From contig VSDK01022210.1 of assembly GCA_009767595.1 (NCBI GenBank), positions 151,805 to 215,804 on the forward strand: DNA of 64,000 nucleotides, read 5' to 3'. This DNA comes from Symbiodinium kawagutii (Eukaryota; Sar; Dinophyceae; Suessiales; Symbiodiniaceae). The notes beneath the pieces were generated by a model that was not told the DNA's origin, made no database searches, and saw nothing but the letters and a program-made list of their open reading frames with translations. Shown here one piece after another: positions 51,482 through 63,720 of this stretch (positions within the stretch are counted from its first letter, which is position 1; each line of letters opens with the position of its first letter). The position numbers and the translations under genes were made by a program.

Positions 51482-53062
51482 TCAGAACTTGCTTCCTCCT
51501 AGTAGTGGCACCAAATGCCCGCAGGCCTCAAAAAAGGCCAATGCAATACCCGCAGTTTTCAAGAAACCAGTAATAGATCCGAAAAACCAGGCGACAAATG
51601 AATCCGAAAAAGAAAAAAGTAATAAATCAGAAAAACTAGACGACAAATAAATCAAACTGACGCAACGAAAGAGTGACCATAGAAAAAATGGTAAGTACTC
51701 ACATGGCGTTGCGCCTCCCTGAATCCAAACAACATAAATCTGAACAAGCACCACAAATAACCCAAAGACACATAGAAGATAATAGTCGTACATACTGACA
51801 TGGCCTTGCGCCTCCCTGTACATGTCCTCACGTCTTTCCTGTTCCATTCTCTTCTCAGTGAGGCTGTTGAGGAGCTGCTGCTTTTCTTCCACCAAGACAG
51901 GATCCACATCCTCGATGCGTCTCGCCAGATCAAGCGAAGTGGCCAGGTCGGTTTCGGTCTGACTATGCTTCAGCTGCTCTTCCATTTCGAAGGTCTCAAT
52001 CTGCCTGGCCTTGAAGCTGCAGCGTTGCAGCGACATCCGCGTCTCACACAACAGCTCCTGTTTTGACTTTACAATGCTGGGCAATGGCGGCTCGTCCTTG
52101 TGCTCCAGCAGTGCTTGCTGCAAATCTTGCAACGTGCCACTCAACAGGCCACAAGACCTCTGCGCTTCCTCATATGCTCGCAGCTGGGAATTCAAGAACT
52201 CTGTTGCTTCTTGATTGCTCTTCTGAATCATCTCGAAGTCCTTCCTCCCTTCCTCTGCCTGCTGCGACAATCTCTTGGCTAATTCCTCCGCTTCTGCCCA
52301 GAAAGGTATGCTTGGTTCCGATGCACCCTTCAGCAAAGAAAAATCACTGAGACCAGGTGAATTGTTGAGGCACGCTTTGAGACCAGAAACCCCGCTTCTC
52401 ACACACTGCAGGGCCGCTTCACAGTCTTTGGCTTGGAGACTGAGTTTGGAGGCTCTTGCCTCGAGTTTCATTGCATTGTCGATTCGACCTTGAAGGCTGT
52501 CGAAAAAGCTGAGCAACCGGATGGACTCGGACTCATTTTCAGCTTGAGTTTGTGTTAGAATGTTTTCAGTTTGCTTAACCTCTTGGTCAATCTGGCGCAG
52601 CAACTTCATAGACTCCTGATATTGGATGGCTTCTCCAACGGCATCATAGATATCATACTTCTCAGCAATGTCATCTTCTGGCACTCCACGTTCAAGGTCT
52701 TCCTGGATAAACCGCAGCTTGGGCTCCCAAACCTTCTTGTAGCGCCACACGCCATCCTCTGCAGATGCCACACTGCTGACATCATCAATAAGGCCTTGTA
52801 GCTCACGCAGTTGCATCTCGAGCTCATCCTCTGGAGATTTCCAGGTCCATCCCTGAGAACGAGCATCTGCCACCTCATTCTCCACTCTTTGCTGAACTGC
52901 CAACTTGAGCCTCTTCACATAGGCTTTTAGCTTCAAGGCCTTCTTGGTTTGCTGCCCTGCAAGATCCTCACCCACGCGGGCCATCCAGTAAAGCTCTGCA
53001 TACTCCAGTGGGCTTAGAACCTCTTCAGCTCGGGGAGCTGAAGGCAACCAATCGTTCGACAT
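51482..53062 (-). CDS. Coiled-coil protein, possibly the N-terminal part of the kinase
   Basis: From ATG 53062 (MSNDWLPSAPRAEEVLSPLE) an unbroken frame of about 420 codons to about 51.80 kb is rich in Glu, Gln, Lys and Leu with long heptad stretches. That part is convincing coding sequence in one unusually long exon. Beyond REAQ (about 51.80 kb) the frame turns Phe/Tyr/Trp-rich and hydrophobic. There a 26-bp stretch holding GGAGGCGCAA and a GT donor is duplicated, so the 3' third is probably intron plus small exons rather than a membrane tail. A coding-like alternative frame (LRAFGATTRRKQVLKEL, about 51.50-51.45 kb) would continue the helix. Family not recognised. The kinase glycine-loop exon starts about 0.65 kb farther on, same strand. 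Confidence 0.7.
   Translation of the reverse strand: MSNDWLPSAPRAEEVLSPLEYAELYWMARVGEDLAGQQTKKALKLKAYVKRLKLAVQQRVENEVADARSQGWTWKSPEDELEMQLRELQGLIDDVSSVASAEDGVWRYKKVWEPKLRFIQEDLERGVPEDDIAEKYDIYDAVGEAIQYQESMKLLRQIDQEVKQTENILTQTQAENESESIRLLSFFDSLQGRIDNAMKLEARASKLSLQAKDCEAALQCVRSGVSGLKACLNNSPGLSDFSLLKGASEPSIPFWAEAEELAKRLSQQAEEGRKDFEMIQKSNQEATEFLNSQLRAYEEAQRSCGLLSGTLQDLQQALLEHKDEPPLPSIVKSKQELLCETRMSLQRCSFKARQIETFEMEEQLKHSQTETDLATSLDLARRIEDVDPVLVEEKQQLLNSLTEKRMEQERREDMYREAQGHVSMYDYYLLCVFGLFVVLVQIYVVWIQGGATPCEYLPFFLWSLFRCVSLIYLSSSFSDLLLFSFSDSFVAWFFGSITGFLKTAGIALAFFEACGHLVPLLGGSKF
51560..51650. repeat. Two-copy ~45-bp tandem repeat
   Basis: On the minus strand GATTTATTTGTCGTCTAGTT and GATTCATTTGTCGCCTGGTT, each followed by TTTC(T/G)GAT(T/C)TATTACT. 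It lies in the part of the 51482-53062 frame judged non-coding. Confidence 0.75.
51696..51818. repeat. 26-bp direct repeat (period 97) with splice-site content
   Basis: TACTCACATGGCGTTGCGCC at 51696 and TACTGACATGGCCTTGCGCC at 51793, both continuing TCCCTG; two mismatches in 26. On the minus strand each copy is AGGGAGGCGCAA(G/C)GCCAT followed by GT(C/G)AGTA. Confidence 0.9.
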
Positions 53063-54430
53063 CGTGGGAGGTACCAGTGCTCACTGAGGGACTTTGTGAG
53101 TTGAATGGTTCAAACAGTTCAATTTGCCGCCGGCAAACGTTGTGTCAATGTGTTAAATTGAAGCTTTGCTTTTGTGGGTCTGGCACGGTGCTGGCCAATC
53201 ATTACTACTTTGCCAGCTTACCTTGACCAGCTTGTGAGTCTTGACCGTTTGAAAACTGTTCGACCTTGCGAACCTTCACGTCAGCACGTTGTTTATGTGT
53301 AAGTGTATTGTGGCCATGTCTGTTCAGAAAAACGTTCTCGAGCCAGAAGTAAAACGAACACATGCTGGTGTCAGAAGGCATCATGCACCAAGAGCACAAC
53401 AAATAATTGACAAACCAACTCGAGCAATGTTGACCATCACCAACCTGCAGTCACCACCATCAATCATCAATAGCACTAGTCAAGCACAATGACAAAGATA
53501 TGCAAATAGACAAACGATGGTTGATCATGACCACACAATGACAAATTGCAAAAAAGCACGCATGGACATGGCGAGCAAACATGCCAATGCGCAGAGAGGC
53601 ATGACTGGTCAGCATCGCAAATCACCATCGACCATGAGCACCCTTGATCACAAACCATGAACCTTCCACAATCAGCCAACATGAATCATCATGATCCCTC
53701 TTTGAAGTTCAGTACCAGCAAGAAAACAACCATTCTCAACCGCTCTGTGCCAATACGAACCATCACCAAGCACATCAATCCTTGATCTCCAAAAGAAATC
53801 ATGGTGGAACGGAGCCTGCCAATGGAGTCATTCCAGAATGACTCCACCTGACAGCAACGACGAGGCAGCACCGGGAGGGTCCCACAGGATGGGTTTCCCC
53901 GAGCTGGGCAACCGGACGTCCATGGGCCCAGCTCTTCAAAGCCTCATGGCGAGTCTGTCATCATCCCTAGCCTGGTAGGTGCACATAGGCGAAGAAACAA
54001 ACCAACGAACAAAGAAACATGAACAAACAAAGCCATCAACCCACCAAACAACGGATCCACAGCAACGACATTTCATAAAACAATTCATGATAATAACAAT
54101 AAGAAGAATAAAGAGAATAAGAGTAGTAGCAATTCTCACAATAACAACAAGAAGAACAACAACTAAGGCAAGGACAAGAACAACCACCGACAACCACTGA
54201 GATCAAAACCACAAAGGCAGCAGGAAAATGGCAGGAGCATCAGGAATTGAACTGGCTGCAAGCTTGAGGCTGGTCCTATGGATCCCTGGTGCCTGTGGAT
54301 GAAAAATCCGAAAGAACTCTTGTCTTTGACCATCAATTCAGGGGGGGTCCCAGCAGGAGCTCGGATACTTCTAAGGCTTTATCAGTGATGGTTGAACAAA
54401 TGGCTAATGGTCAAAGATGGTCAATAAATT

Positions 54431-54490
54431 CAATTGTCATCATGTAAGCACAATTATCATCATGTAAGCAGAATTATCATTATGTAAGCA
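54431..54490. repeat. 20-bp minisatellite, three copies
   Basis: CAATTATCATCATGTAAGCA with one to three changes per copy. Confidence 0.85.
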
Positions 54491-57062
54491 CATGTAAGCC
54501 CTCTCAACTACCATCCTGACATACGCCACCGGGGACTCATGCGGCATTATTAACCAAAGACCGATCGCTCGAGCGGTGAAAACATCACTCAGAAAGCCGA
54601 TTGATGCTAGCTGTTTGCTCGGGAAACTAGGGCAATCCTATAACAGGTCCAGAAAAAAGACTCTCAAACATGATGACCTACTATAGTTAATTAAAGTAGT
54701 CCAGGCAGTTAAGTAGGACCACTTGACAGGAATATTGACATTGTAAAAAAGGAGCACACACACATAGTAAACCAAATCCTCTATACACATGATATACCCA
54801 TTTACTGATACCGTATAACCACTGAGATACTGAGGCACCCCCAAAATAAATAAACCCAAAAACGGAATATCTCACAATGCTTCATTTTTTGGGGTTGGCG
54901 AGGTTTTGCAAACGCTTCGTCTTTAGGGGGTTCTTGCAAATTTCATCCCCGGTTCCGATCGAATACTGGCTATAAAGCCAGAGAAGTTTTAGACATCACC
55001 TGGGAATGTTTTAGACATCACATAGGCCTAGATCTGAAACTAGCCTATGGGATCCAAATCTACCCCTAGGCGTTATCGGATCCTATCCTCCGTGCTGGCC
55101 AAGCTGCCCACAACGACATGGCGCCGGGCGACTCCAACCGCCCACACCAAGCCCAAGCAGCTGCGCTACGCCACAAAATGCGATCAATTTGGGGACCTGC
55201 AAATGATGAGATCGGTGATGTAGTGATGTATAGGGGGGTTCCCCAAAAATGGTTGGTTTAGTACTAAAAATTATTCATATTTGATGATTTGGGGGTACCC
55301 CTGTTTTGAGAAACACCATATCACTTGAAAAAAAATAATAGAAATTGTAGAGATGAGGCGGTGATTGTTTGATATTACTTGAATAGAATCTTAGTTCACC
55401 AATGGTTCATCAACCGTTTTTGAATTCAAAATGTCGTTGTTGCCTACAAAAAAGTGATATCATTCTGTCCGGACGATTGGGTCTAAATCCTGTCAGGCTG
55501 ATTGGGCCTACCAGTAGTGACTATATGCATCCGTGTTTGTTTCAGGAACATGCCCCATTTGAGATGTTGATCTTCACAATAGTGGCCTGATGATCCACTC
55601 ATAAAGTCAGCTTCCAAGCATTGCAACACACCATGGTGTACCACTCAGGTCGCATCCTGGGTAGTTTGTCAATATTCCTGGGCGTCACCTGAAACTAACT
55701 GACCATGCTAGTTAGAAGTAGAATGAAGTAGTTTTATTGTTATATAATTAACTTTGTTTAGGTGGTAGCTCACTAACATTCTTCTTCTAACTGGTGGTAG
55801 TAGAAACTGACCATGCTTTGTTCAGGTGGTAGCACCGGTGGTAGATTGGAATTGTCCTCCGTGGGACGGGGTAAGGATGATCAACCCGTTTTTAGTTGCG
55901 GCTCAAGTGAGCCGTGTTCCCCTTTGACATCTCATTGCTCTCGGTTCTTGAAAGGCATGAGGGTCACGGAAAAGTTTCCCAAAACAACGAGCTGGCATGA
56001 ATATAATCATCACCTGTTGCTAGTGTTGGTTCGTTGTTCTCCCCCTGTCAACGGCTATTCCCACAGTTGCATGACAGTTGGCAGAACCCAGGTGGTACCC
56101 CACCCAGTCTGACGAACCCCCGCCACCTCAGTCTTTCAATCTCCCGAACTGCGGTCTTTGCGAATCTCAAGCGTCTTGTGGAGAGATTCGGCCTGCTGAT
56201 GGGTACGAGAATGTCTATGAATGTCCATTCACACACTAGATGATGGTTTGAACCCTATGGAACATATCAGTCAACCAACTATATATTATTTAGCTACTTT
56301 GGAACAAAGAAAATGATTAAAACCACCAGCAAGAATATCAGTGGTTTAATGATGGTTCCTGCTGGCTGAATATTGCAGTTGGGTATTGATGGTTACGGTT
56401 GATGAAAGGATTGCTTATCTATTCCTACGGTTATGGGTGGTTAATGATAGGTTCCTTTCGGTTTATTGATGATAACCTTCGTGAAAACTGTTGGTTCATG
56501 CCGGTTACTGAAGGTTACTGTTGGCTTGCATGGTTACTCTTCCTTGATGCTGGCTGCTGTTGCTTAATGATGGTTACTGTTTGTTATTAATGGTCACCGT
56601 TGGTCTTTGATGATTATTAGATGGCTACGGTTGGTTTATTAAGGGTTACTGTTGGTCAATCACGGTTGCTGTCGGTAAACAATGATTTCTGTTGGTTCAC
56701 GCTGGTTACTCTCTCTCTCTCTCTGGGCTTGGCGGTTACTGTTGGTTCGTGATGATCAATCTTGCCTAATGGTCATAAGTTTGTTCATATTGCTAAATGG
56801 TAACAAGTTTGTTAGTGTCTATTGCCGGTGATTGATGTTTACTGATGGCTAACGGTCTTGCTGTTGGCTTATGATGGTGAGTGATTGACTGTGGTGGCTT
56901 CAGCCATGCAATCAAAGTTCGACAATAACCTTGGTTGCTTTTTAGATCCCTTGCAAAACGTCCAACGGCTTTAGTGGCGAAAACTCGTAAATCAATCATA
57001 TCCCAAAAAAGCCTAAAAGGGCCAAGGTAGTAGCTGTAATCCACAATTACCCCCTATTATTC

Positions 57063-57115
57063 ACCATTCTCTCCCTCTCTCTCCCTCTCTCTCTCTCTCT
57101 ATCTCTCTCTTATTC
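57063..57115. repeat. (CT)n microsatellite
   Basis: CTCTCTCCCTCTCTCT pattern; related (CT)8 at 56709-56724. Confidence 0.9.
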
Positions 57116-58502
57116 ACCATTACTAACCATCATCAATCATAGAAAAAAAACATCGTTTCGCTAAGCGTAATCTACCCAGTAACCTCAGTGGATGTTTGGT
57201 ATTTGATGGCCAACCCATCTTCACGCTCGAGGCCAAGGGAGTGACTCTCACCAATCCACACTGGTCGCATTATCTGCTGGTGCGAAGCCATAGGTGTTAA
57301 CCATAATTCATGGTTACTAATGATCAATCAAAATGTTTAATAATGGTCATACTTCATGGTTAACAATGATGGTCAACAACCATGATTCACACACGCTGCC
57401 ACACTTGCCATACTTGTGAGTTGTCACTCCCGGAGGGCTACACGAATTGTGCTGCACCTGCTTGTGATTGCAGCGACTCAAAAACAGAGCTGCTGGCAAA
57501 TCACACCGTCCAAGCTGGTTTTATGTTTTTACAGGTTCAGCATGGTTCATTCAGCTGGAATAGGCACAGTTCCTACATTCACGAACGCATAGATGATCAA
57601 AAACCTCTGATTGGAGGGTATCAGTTTGGACGGGATCACCAAAACAAGCACATGTCCAATACTCTACTGGTTGGTGCTTTCAACCCTATGAAAAAGATTA
57701 GTCAACCAACCAATTGTTAATAATCAACAGGGAAAATTAAAAAATGGTAGTTGAAACTTGACACCATCAACCAGAATACGCTATCAGTGAATCACATTGC
57801 CTTTGATAAGAACCTTGAACTGCAGCCCAGCATGGCCTCACCAGTAGCACTTGCATTGTCATGCAGGTCAGCAGCCGAAAACTGAACATCATTGGGAATA
57901 ACAAGTCATTGTGAACCACGACTCGTCACTAGGAAATGATGACCAGTGATGAGGGTAAACCACTAGTAAACCACTAGTAAACCACGACTTTTCACATGAT
58001 TTGCCATTCTGTCCACCGTGCTTTGATTGCACGCCAACAAATCCTAGCCATTTTGAGTCAAGCATTTTCTTCGGATTGACCATCACGAGACAATGTGATT
58101 GCCAGCTTTTAATGTGATAACTGATCATCATCTATCGCAATCTTCCTTTCATTTACCGGTTCATTCACCCGTTTGTATCTGGTTAGGAGCGGTTGAAAAT
58201 AAACACATATTTGAACTCACCAACCCAATATTGACAACCCATCATCGCCTTTCGATATCTGAGCCACCCATTCGTTGATAAACCAGCCCTGTATCTGTCA
58301 TTTACAAAACGATTGCAAGTGAATTTCTGCTCAAGAAACATGATTTAGCGCTACCCGATATATGGACCACAAACCATTTAGCCATCATTTCTCATCAACC
58401 ATCACCATAGATGGACCACAACAAGTTGATATAAATATCTTGCTTGGTCGGTTCATTTGTTGCATCACCTGTTGCATCCAGCTGTGCTCTCTGGTCACCC
58501 AC

Positions 58503-58568
58503 CTGCTGTTCTGTGTCGCTTCCACGGCAGCAACTCTGTCACTGTGCTCAGCGTGCGAAGGGCGGTGC
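58503..58568 (-). CDS. Exon candidate of an unidentified gene
   Basis: TAAG acceptor and GT donor (GCAG|GTGGG). 66 nt encoding TALRTLSTVTELLPWKRHRT-A in one clean frame. Isolated; partner exons not found. Confidence 0.4.
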
Positions 58569-59732
58569 CTTAGAACCGTGTCTGACTGCGGTGGAGCTTG
58601 GAGCCAAGGGATATCTATTCCCTTAAAGGGGAAGCTCAGGTCGGTAGATGTAGATAGGGCCTTTCATGGGATATAGGCAGGCTAGTAGTCAGCCAAGTTT
58701 AAATAGCTTGAATCAATCAGCCATCGTTCAACGGAATTTGTTCACAATTTCTGCCCGAAAATCATGCAATTCAATAGCAAATGCTACGAAAACCTGCAGG
58801 TTTTACCCACAAATGAAGGTGGCTTGCTGTGAATCCGGGGTAATGAGAAGCTAAATGTATAGATGTAGGGAAAACAAAACAACTACATCATGTATGCACC
58901 GAGGCTTGGTGTTTGAAAAGGGCACGCTTGGGACATGACAGCAATCATGGGATGATATAATGCTTGTGGCTGGGATTATTTCCACAAAAAAATGGGACAT
59001 GTCACCAGCAATGAACTGGCAAGAATGTCTAGATTGCCTGTGGTGAACTGCACATACCATATATGTCTCCACCTCAGATTTCATTTACATATTTGTATAC
59101 TTACAAATATGTACATAAATAAATATATCAAAACAAAAAAACATATATATATATATGTGAAGATAAAAATATATATGTTCATTATATTGACGCGACTACT
59201 GACCACATACCAAAAAATACAGATGAAACCCAATTCAGACAACAAACCCAAAATGTATTTCGAATGCTTACCAAATCTCACGTATGGGGGAATGAGCCGG
59301 CTGGAAACTCGTAGTACGTCGCAGGAGTTGTGACGACCTTAGTGCCATGTGACCAGTGAATCATCCATAATCATCCCCGGCAGGGTTGAATCCACAACTG
59401 TTTGAAACAAGCAATTTGAGTATGCAAAATAGTCACATTAAATTCCATCCGTTTACCATCAAAATGATATCCTCATGAAACTAGTAGCGCAGGACATGGT
59501 GGGTCAGCATCTATCAGGTCGCTGTTCCCGTACCTGTCCTGGTGTTGGCCAACCATTGATATTGTATAGTGCTAGACCAACTTTGGCTCATGTTAACTAA
59601 CCATTTGTGTTCAACTATGGATTCATAAACATTCAGGATAACCAGGATGGTGTTCATCAACTGTTCAGGCTTGTAGTGAACGAGGCACGGCTGAAAAACT
59701 TCCCACATTCAGCTTGCGTCAAATGAGCTACC

Positions 59733-59839
59733 CTCTGGTGATCTAACATAGCGATGGAAAATCCACCAGTTATAGCTGATTTCCCAGGGATTCCCTAGAA
59801 AAATGGTGACCCCCCAATTGCTATGTTAGATCACCAGAG
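59733..59839. mobile_element. Palindromic element with 20-bp perfect inverted repeats
   Basis: CTCTGGTGATCTAACATAGC at 59733-59752 and its exact reverse complement at 59820-59839, enclosing 67 bp. The perfect arms imply recent origin or maintained pairing. Confidence 0.8.
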
Positions 59840-60054
59840 TGTATCCAACAAGCAGCCGCATGGTATGACAAGCCATGACAGCAGGGACTGAAGGCATCCC
59901 ATGACGCCATGCCACAGTATGCAGTGGCAAGGGCGGCATGGCGGTACACCTCCATGGCACTTGAATGGAGAGCCCCAACTTACGGATCAACTGACCCCTT
60001 CCCAAGAAACAATAGGAATCCCAATGAAGAACAAACAGTGCTACACAAGATATC

Positions 60055-60158
60055 CTGGTTGGTGGTTGACTCACCCCTATGAAAAATATGCTTGTCAACC
60101 AACCATGTGTTAACGATTACTAGGGAAAATACAAAATATGTTTGAAACACAAACCAGC
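60055..60158. mobile_element. Family B element abutting a family A element
   Basis: CTGGTTGGTGGTTGACTCACC to AAACACAAACCAGCCAG. The last bases are shared with the start of the family A copy at 60157. Confidence 0.6.
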
Positions 60159-60257
60159 CAGTGGGTCAAAACCCTGTACCCCTGGTTCCCCATCATTAAC
60201 AATTGTTTTCCCAATAGTTTTAACCCCCCATTATTGATGGTTAATGACCCATAGCCA
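60157..60257 (+). mobile_element. Family A element, copy 7
   Basis: CAGTGGGTCAAAACCCTGTAC to GACCCATAGCCA. Confidence 0.65.
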
Positions 60258-60405
60258 TATCTATCGATTCCATCTTATACCAACCATTAAATTAGTGTTG
60301 GCTACAAAAAAAAGATGCACGCGACCAGCGCTGCCGGCCTTTTGTCACATTTTTTTCGCCCTACAAAGTGGTGCCCCCAACGGTTAGGGCTGGGCGGCAC
60401 CATAC

Positions 60406-60473
60406 CTCCCCGTCATCGCGACAAGATTCGCGACAGCCATTTCTACGCTGATGTCTTCAGAGATGTTTGGTCC
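60406..60473 (-). CDS. Exon candidate of an unidentified gene
   Basis: TTCAG acceptor and GT donor (GGGAG|GTATGG). 22 codons GPNISEDISVEMAVANLVAM-TG plus two bases. The opposite strand is also open (RDKIRDSHFYADVFRDVWSL), so strand is not certain; acceptor, donor and neighbouring genes favour minus. Confidence 0.4.
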
Positions 60474-60900
60474 CTGAACTTGAAACCCCAAGTTCTACAG
60501 GCATCCGGTGTGAACTGGCCAGCAGAACGGCACTAACCTGGTTTATTTTCAAACATCCCAAACTGGACATAGATACATTTCCACATTTACATATTTCCAC
60601 CGATTATCTCAATTGCATGGTCGATGTAAACATTGTGCATGTGGCTGATGCATGAGGGTTGTCTACAATATAGCCTTCCAAAGACTGGCTCTCTCCCCGG
60701 TAAAAAAATATGCATGTTGGTGCATACGTCTTGTTTTGTTCAGAGTTTTCGCGTGAAACGTTTGACTGGGGGTTCCCAGCCACTCGGCTATGATAGTAAG
60801 GATCAAGAAAAATCGCTTTTGTTTGCGCACAGCTGCAAACGTTGTGGTTTGGTAGCAAGAAGCTAAGTGATTTGCATCATTCCCAAAAAAGGTTTTGAGT

Positions 60901-61006
60901 TGGGTTTGTCCATCAATGGTGGTACCTACGAACCATCCAATCATAGCAAGATTGCTAGGGAAACCACCAGTTTAGGGGTTACATACACCATTTTTGGACA
61001 AACCCA
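60901..61006. mobile_element. Inverted-repeat element (20-bp arms)
   Basis: TGGGTTTGTCCATCAATGGT at 60901 and the reverse complement with two changes ending at 61006; 106 bp in all. Confidence 0.65.
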
Positions 61007-61874
61007 GTAGATGCTACCAGCCATGTCTTGCGGGATAGCCAAAGCTATCCCCAGGCCAGCCGTGATTATGCATCAACCGCGATCAATCATTGCTCATCAT
61101 TGTCGAGCGATATTGCTTGAACAAGTAACAACAAGATTGGGGTGTACTCCCAGCGTTGAAAACACAAAGTTTAGCTGCAAAATGGACTATCGGATCTTGG
61201 GAATACTACCTCTTATCGAAAAATACCGTTGCAGGGTACCAACAGTACCAATGGCCACCAAGGCATGCTTGTAGGGCACCGGCCACGAAATGAGCAGGGG
61301 CCATCTGCCTTTTTGTTGGGGGACAATCCAGCAAAGTTGAAGATAGGAAAATTATGATTCCATGGACATATCTGTTGATACCAATGAAAAGCCCAAAGCC
61401 ATTGAAAACCGCTATAAAAACACTGTTAATGCTAGCATCCAGCAACATTGAACCAGGCAATCCGCCATGTGTTTTGCATGCACCATCTGCATTTGGACCG
61501 GACCTGCGCCCAGAATCCACCGCCAGGTTTGCAATGAAACTTGCTGTTGATGGTGGTGGGCGTTGAGCTTAAAAATCAATGAGAACTGCATTAAACACCA
61601 TTGTATAATCAATGAAAACTGCATTGCATCAATGAAAACTGCTTAAAAATCAATGAACACTGCATAAACATGAAGAACTGCACAAGTAAGTGTATATACC
61701 TGCACTATCAACCCACTGATTGAAAAACTAGATGTGCACCTACATACCCTGCAAAGACATCGGTAATGCCTAGTCATGTATGTCATATCCTTTTTCAGAG
61801 ACCTCAGAGACCACCATAAGAAATGGCTTTGTCCAAAGCCATTGTGTACCCCCCAAAGTGGTGGTTTCCCTATA

Positions 61875-61989
61875 TGGCCATGGATCAAAATTCTGTACCC
61901 CTAGCTCTCCCAGCATGAACCATTGTTTTCCCTATGATTGTTGGTGGTTATCGTCCATGAAAGTTGATACACTGCTTGACCCATAGCCA
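61875..61989 (+). mobile_element. Family A element, copy 8
   Basis: TGGCCATGGATCAAAATTCTG to TTGACCCATAGCCA, 115 bp; diverged left half, intact right end. Confidence 0.6.
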
Positions 61990-63317
61990 TGTGTAGCTTG
62001 TATATCCCCTCCTATTGTCACTTATCATACCCTAGTGACTAGTATTAACCATTAAGCAGCTAGTCACTTAACCCAAACTGGTGGTTTTCCTATATAAATC
62101 ATGGTACCCATTGGATAGCTGATACCACCATGACGCTGTCACCGGAGCTTGTAAACTTGGTCCCCCAGTTGCGATGCGCCAACGGACAACGACCAACGGA
62201 AATCATGGGTGAAACGTGGTTGATGGTGGTGAAAAACCAGGCTTGACAACGAGGTGAATCGTGGAATGCGGATGGAAGTGGTGATGAACTGGGTAAACAC
62301 CAGGGTTCATGATGGTTCATGATGGCTCATGAGGCTTCGTGATGGGCAAGAGATTTATAATGATTGACAATAATGGGGAATGTAATCAACAGGGATCCCA
62401 ATGGGGAATGTAATGGTTGATGATAGCCAGGCCTAGGGATGGTTTATGGTAGGGAGGATAATGGGCAGCGATCATGGTCCATGATGAGTAAACAATCATG
62501 ATGATTAAGCGATGATCTTCTGAAATAGTTACTGATGCTCAACGGTGGTTCACTGATGGTCCATGATTGTTCTAAAGCACGGCGAATCATGATTAGTGAG
62601 TGTTCATTAATTGCTACCAGTTGGAAAAAAACAAATGATTGAAACTTGAAACGGGGCTCAACATGGATTGATGATTGATGACGATCAATCAGGATTAACG
62701 AATGTCAATGACATCTATTGACAGTCACTCATGGTCAACTAAATTTGCTGATGGTTCAAACGGTTCCTGATGGTATATATGCAGTCGACTCAGTTAACAA
62801 TGGTAAATGAGACGGTGAATGATTTGACGATTGTTGACAACCTGCGTTGCTGAAATGCAACGCTGGTTCACAACATAGACCCATTCTTGATGCCGTGAAT
62901 GGCAGCCAAATGGGTACTTAGCCATTTTCAACCATGGGTTATTTGATTGATCAATAGCGGCTTAACTATGATTGTAACAAACAAACCAAACATGGACTCT
63001 GACCTATCACCGGTCATGTCTACAGCCCATGCCAGCAACAAAACATCTCCAGAATCAAACAAAAACACTCATCGTATACAAGGGAGATTTGCAAGTGCGA
63101 AACAAGAACATACTGTCGCACCCCAAGGTGCTGCCAAATGAACCTGCAACCAAAACGAGTGATTTGGTCCAAACCAAGTGGGGTTTAGAAACTGGTCAGT
63201 TCACCTAGGTCATTGAAACTAGGGTAACTACCAGGCCAATAAAAAACAGGGACCGTTGATGCTTTTTGCTTCTGTTCAACGTGGCCCCTGTCCCGGTTGG
63301 CACATCATCCTTGCCCT
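61990..63317. other. Non-coding stretch
   Basis: GATGGTTCATGATGG-type low-complexity sequence. No exon-like frame with splice signals noticed. Confidence 0.5.
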
Positions 63318-63417
63318 TCAGAGCGACCCCAGCCATTCATCATCGAATGGCCCATCCTTCGACACGAAACGCGACGCGAAACGCCGGGCCGTGGTGCGGC
63401 CAGGCCGTAGATGCGAT
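63318..63417 (-). CDS. Terminal exon candidate of a gene continuing beyond the window
   Basis: TTAG acceptor; one base plus 32 codons and TGA at 63320-63318. Reads SHLRPGRTTARRFASRFVSK, then DGPFDDEWLGSL-stop. Strong coding look in this frame; a second frame (RIYGLAAPRPGVSRRV) is also open. No family recognised. Confidence 0.4.
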
Positions 63418-63532
63418 CTAAGATTGGTTGATCAATGCTCAGAGATCATGGCTCCAAAGCAGAATCCAGGGGCCAAAGCAATGCATATTTTTTTGTATAA
63501 ACAGATATTTCATGCATATAAGTAAAAATAGA

Positions 63533-63720
63533 TATATACATATATATATATATATAAATAGATACACGTATCTCTCTGTGTGAGCGTGTGCATTGTTTAA
63601 TTAATTCATCAATCAGTTAATTCATCAACTAATTAACTGATATAGCCGTGTGTAAAATAAATATATGTATATATATATATATTTATATATCTATATATAT
63701 ATATATATTTATTTACATAG
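63533..63720. repeat. Cluster of (TA)n microsatellites
   Basis: TA runs at about 63533-63556 and 63660-63710 separated by mixed AT-rich sequence. The remaining 280 bp to the window end shows nothing recognisable. Confidence 0.85.

Larger units (their letters stand above)
53063..58502. other. Mostly non-coding stretch
   Basis: Low-complexity DNA with a 20-bp three-copy minisatellite (54431-54490), CT microsatellites (56709-56724, 57063-57114) and family B copies. Unplaced coding-like patches: minus 53828-53930 (MDVRLPSSGKPILWDPPG), minus 56090-56230 and a block at 57190-57295 open on both strands. None can be assigned. Confidence 0.45.

Noticed and set aside
51482..51790. Hydrophobic C-terminal tail of the coiled-coil ORF as membrane segments
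   Set aside because: Composition changes abruptly at a duplicated donor site and the tail contains a 45-bp tandem repeat, so it is more likely intron sequence.
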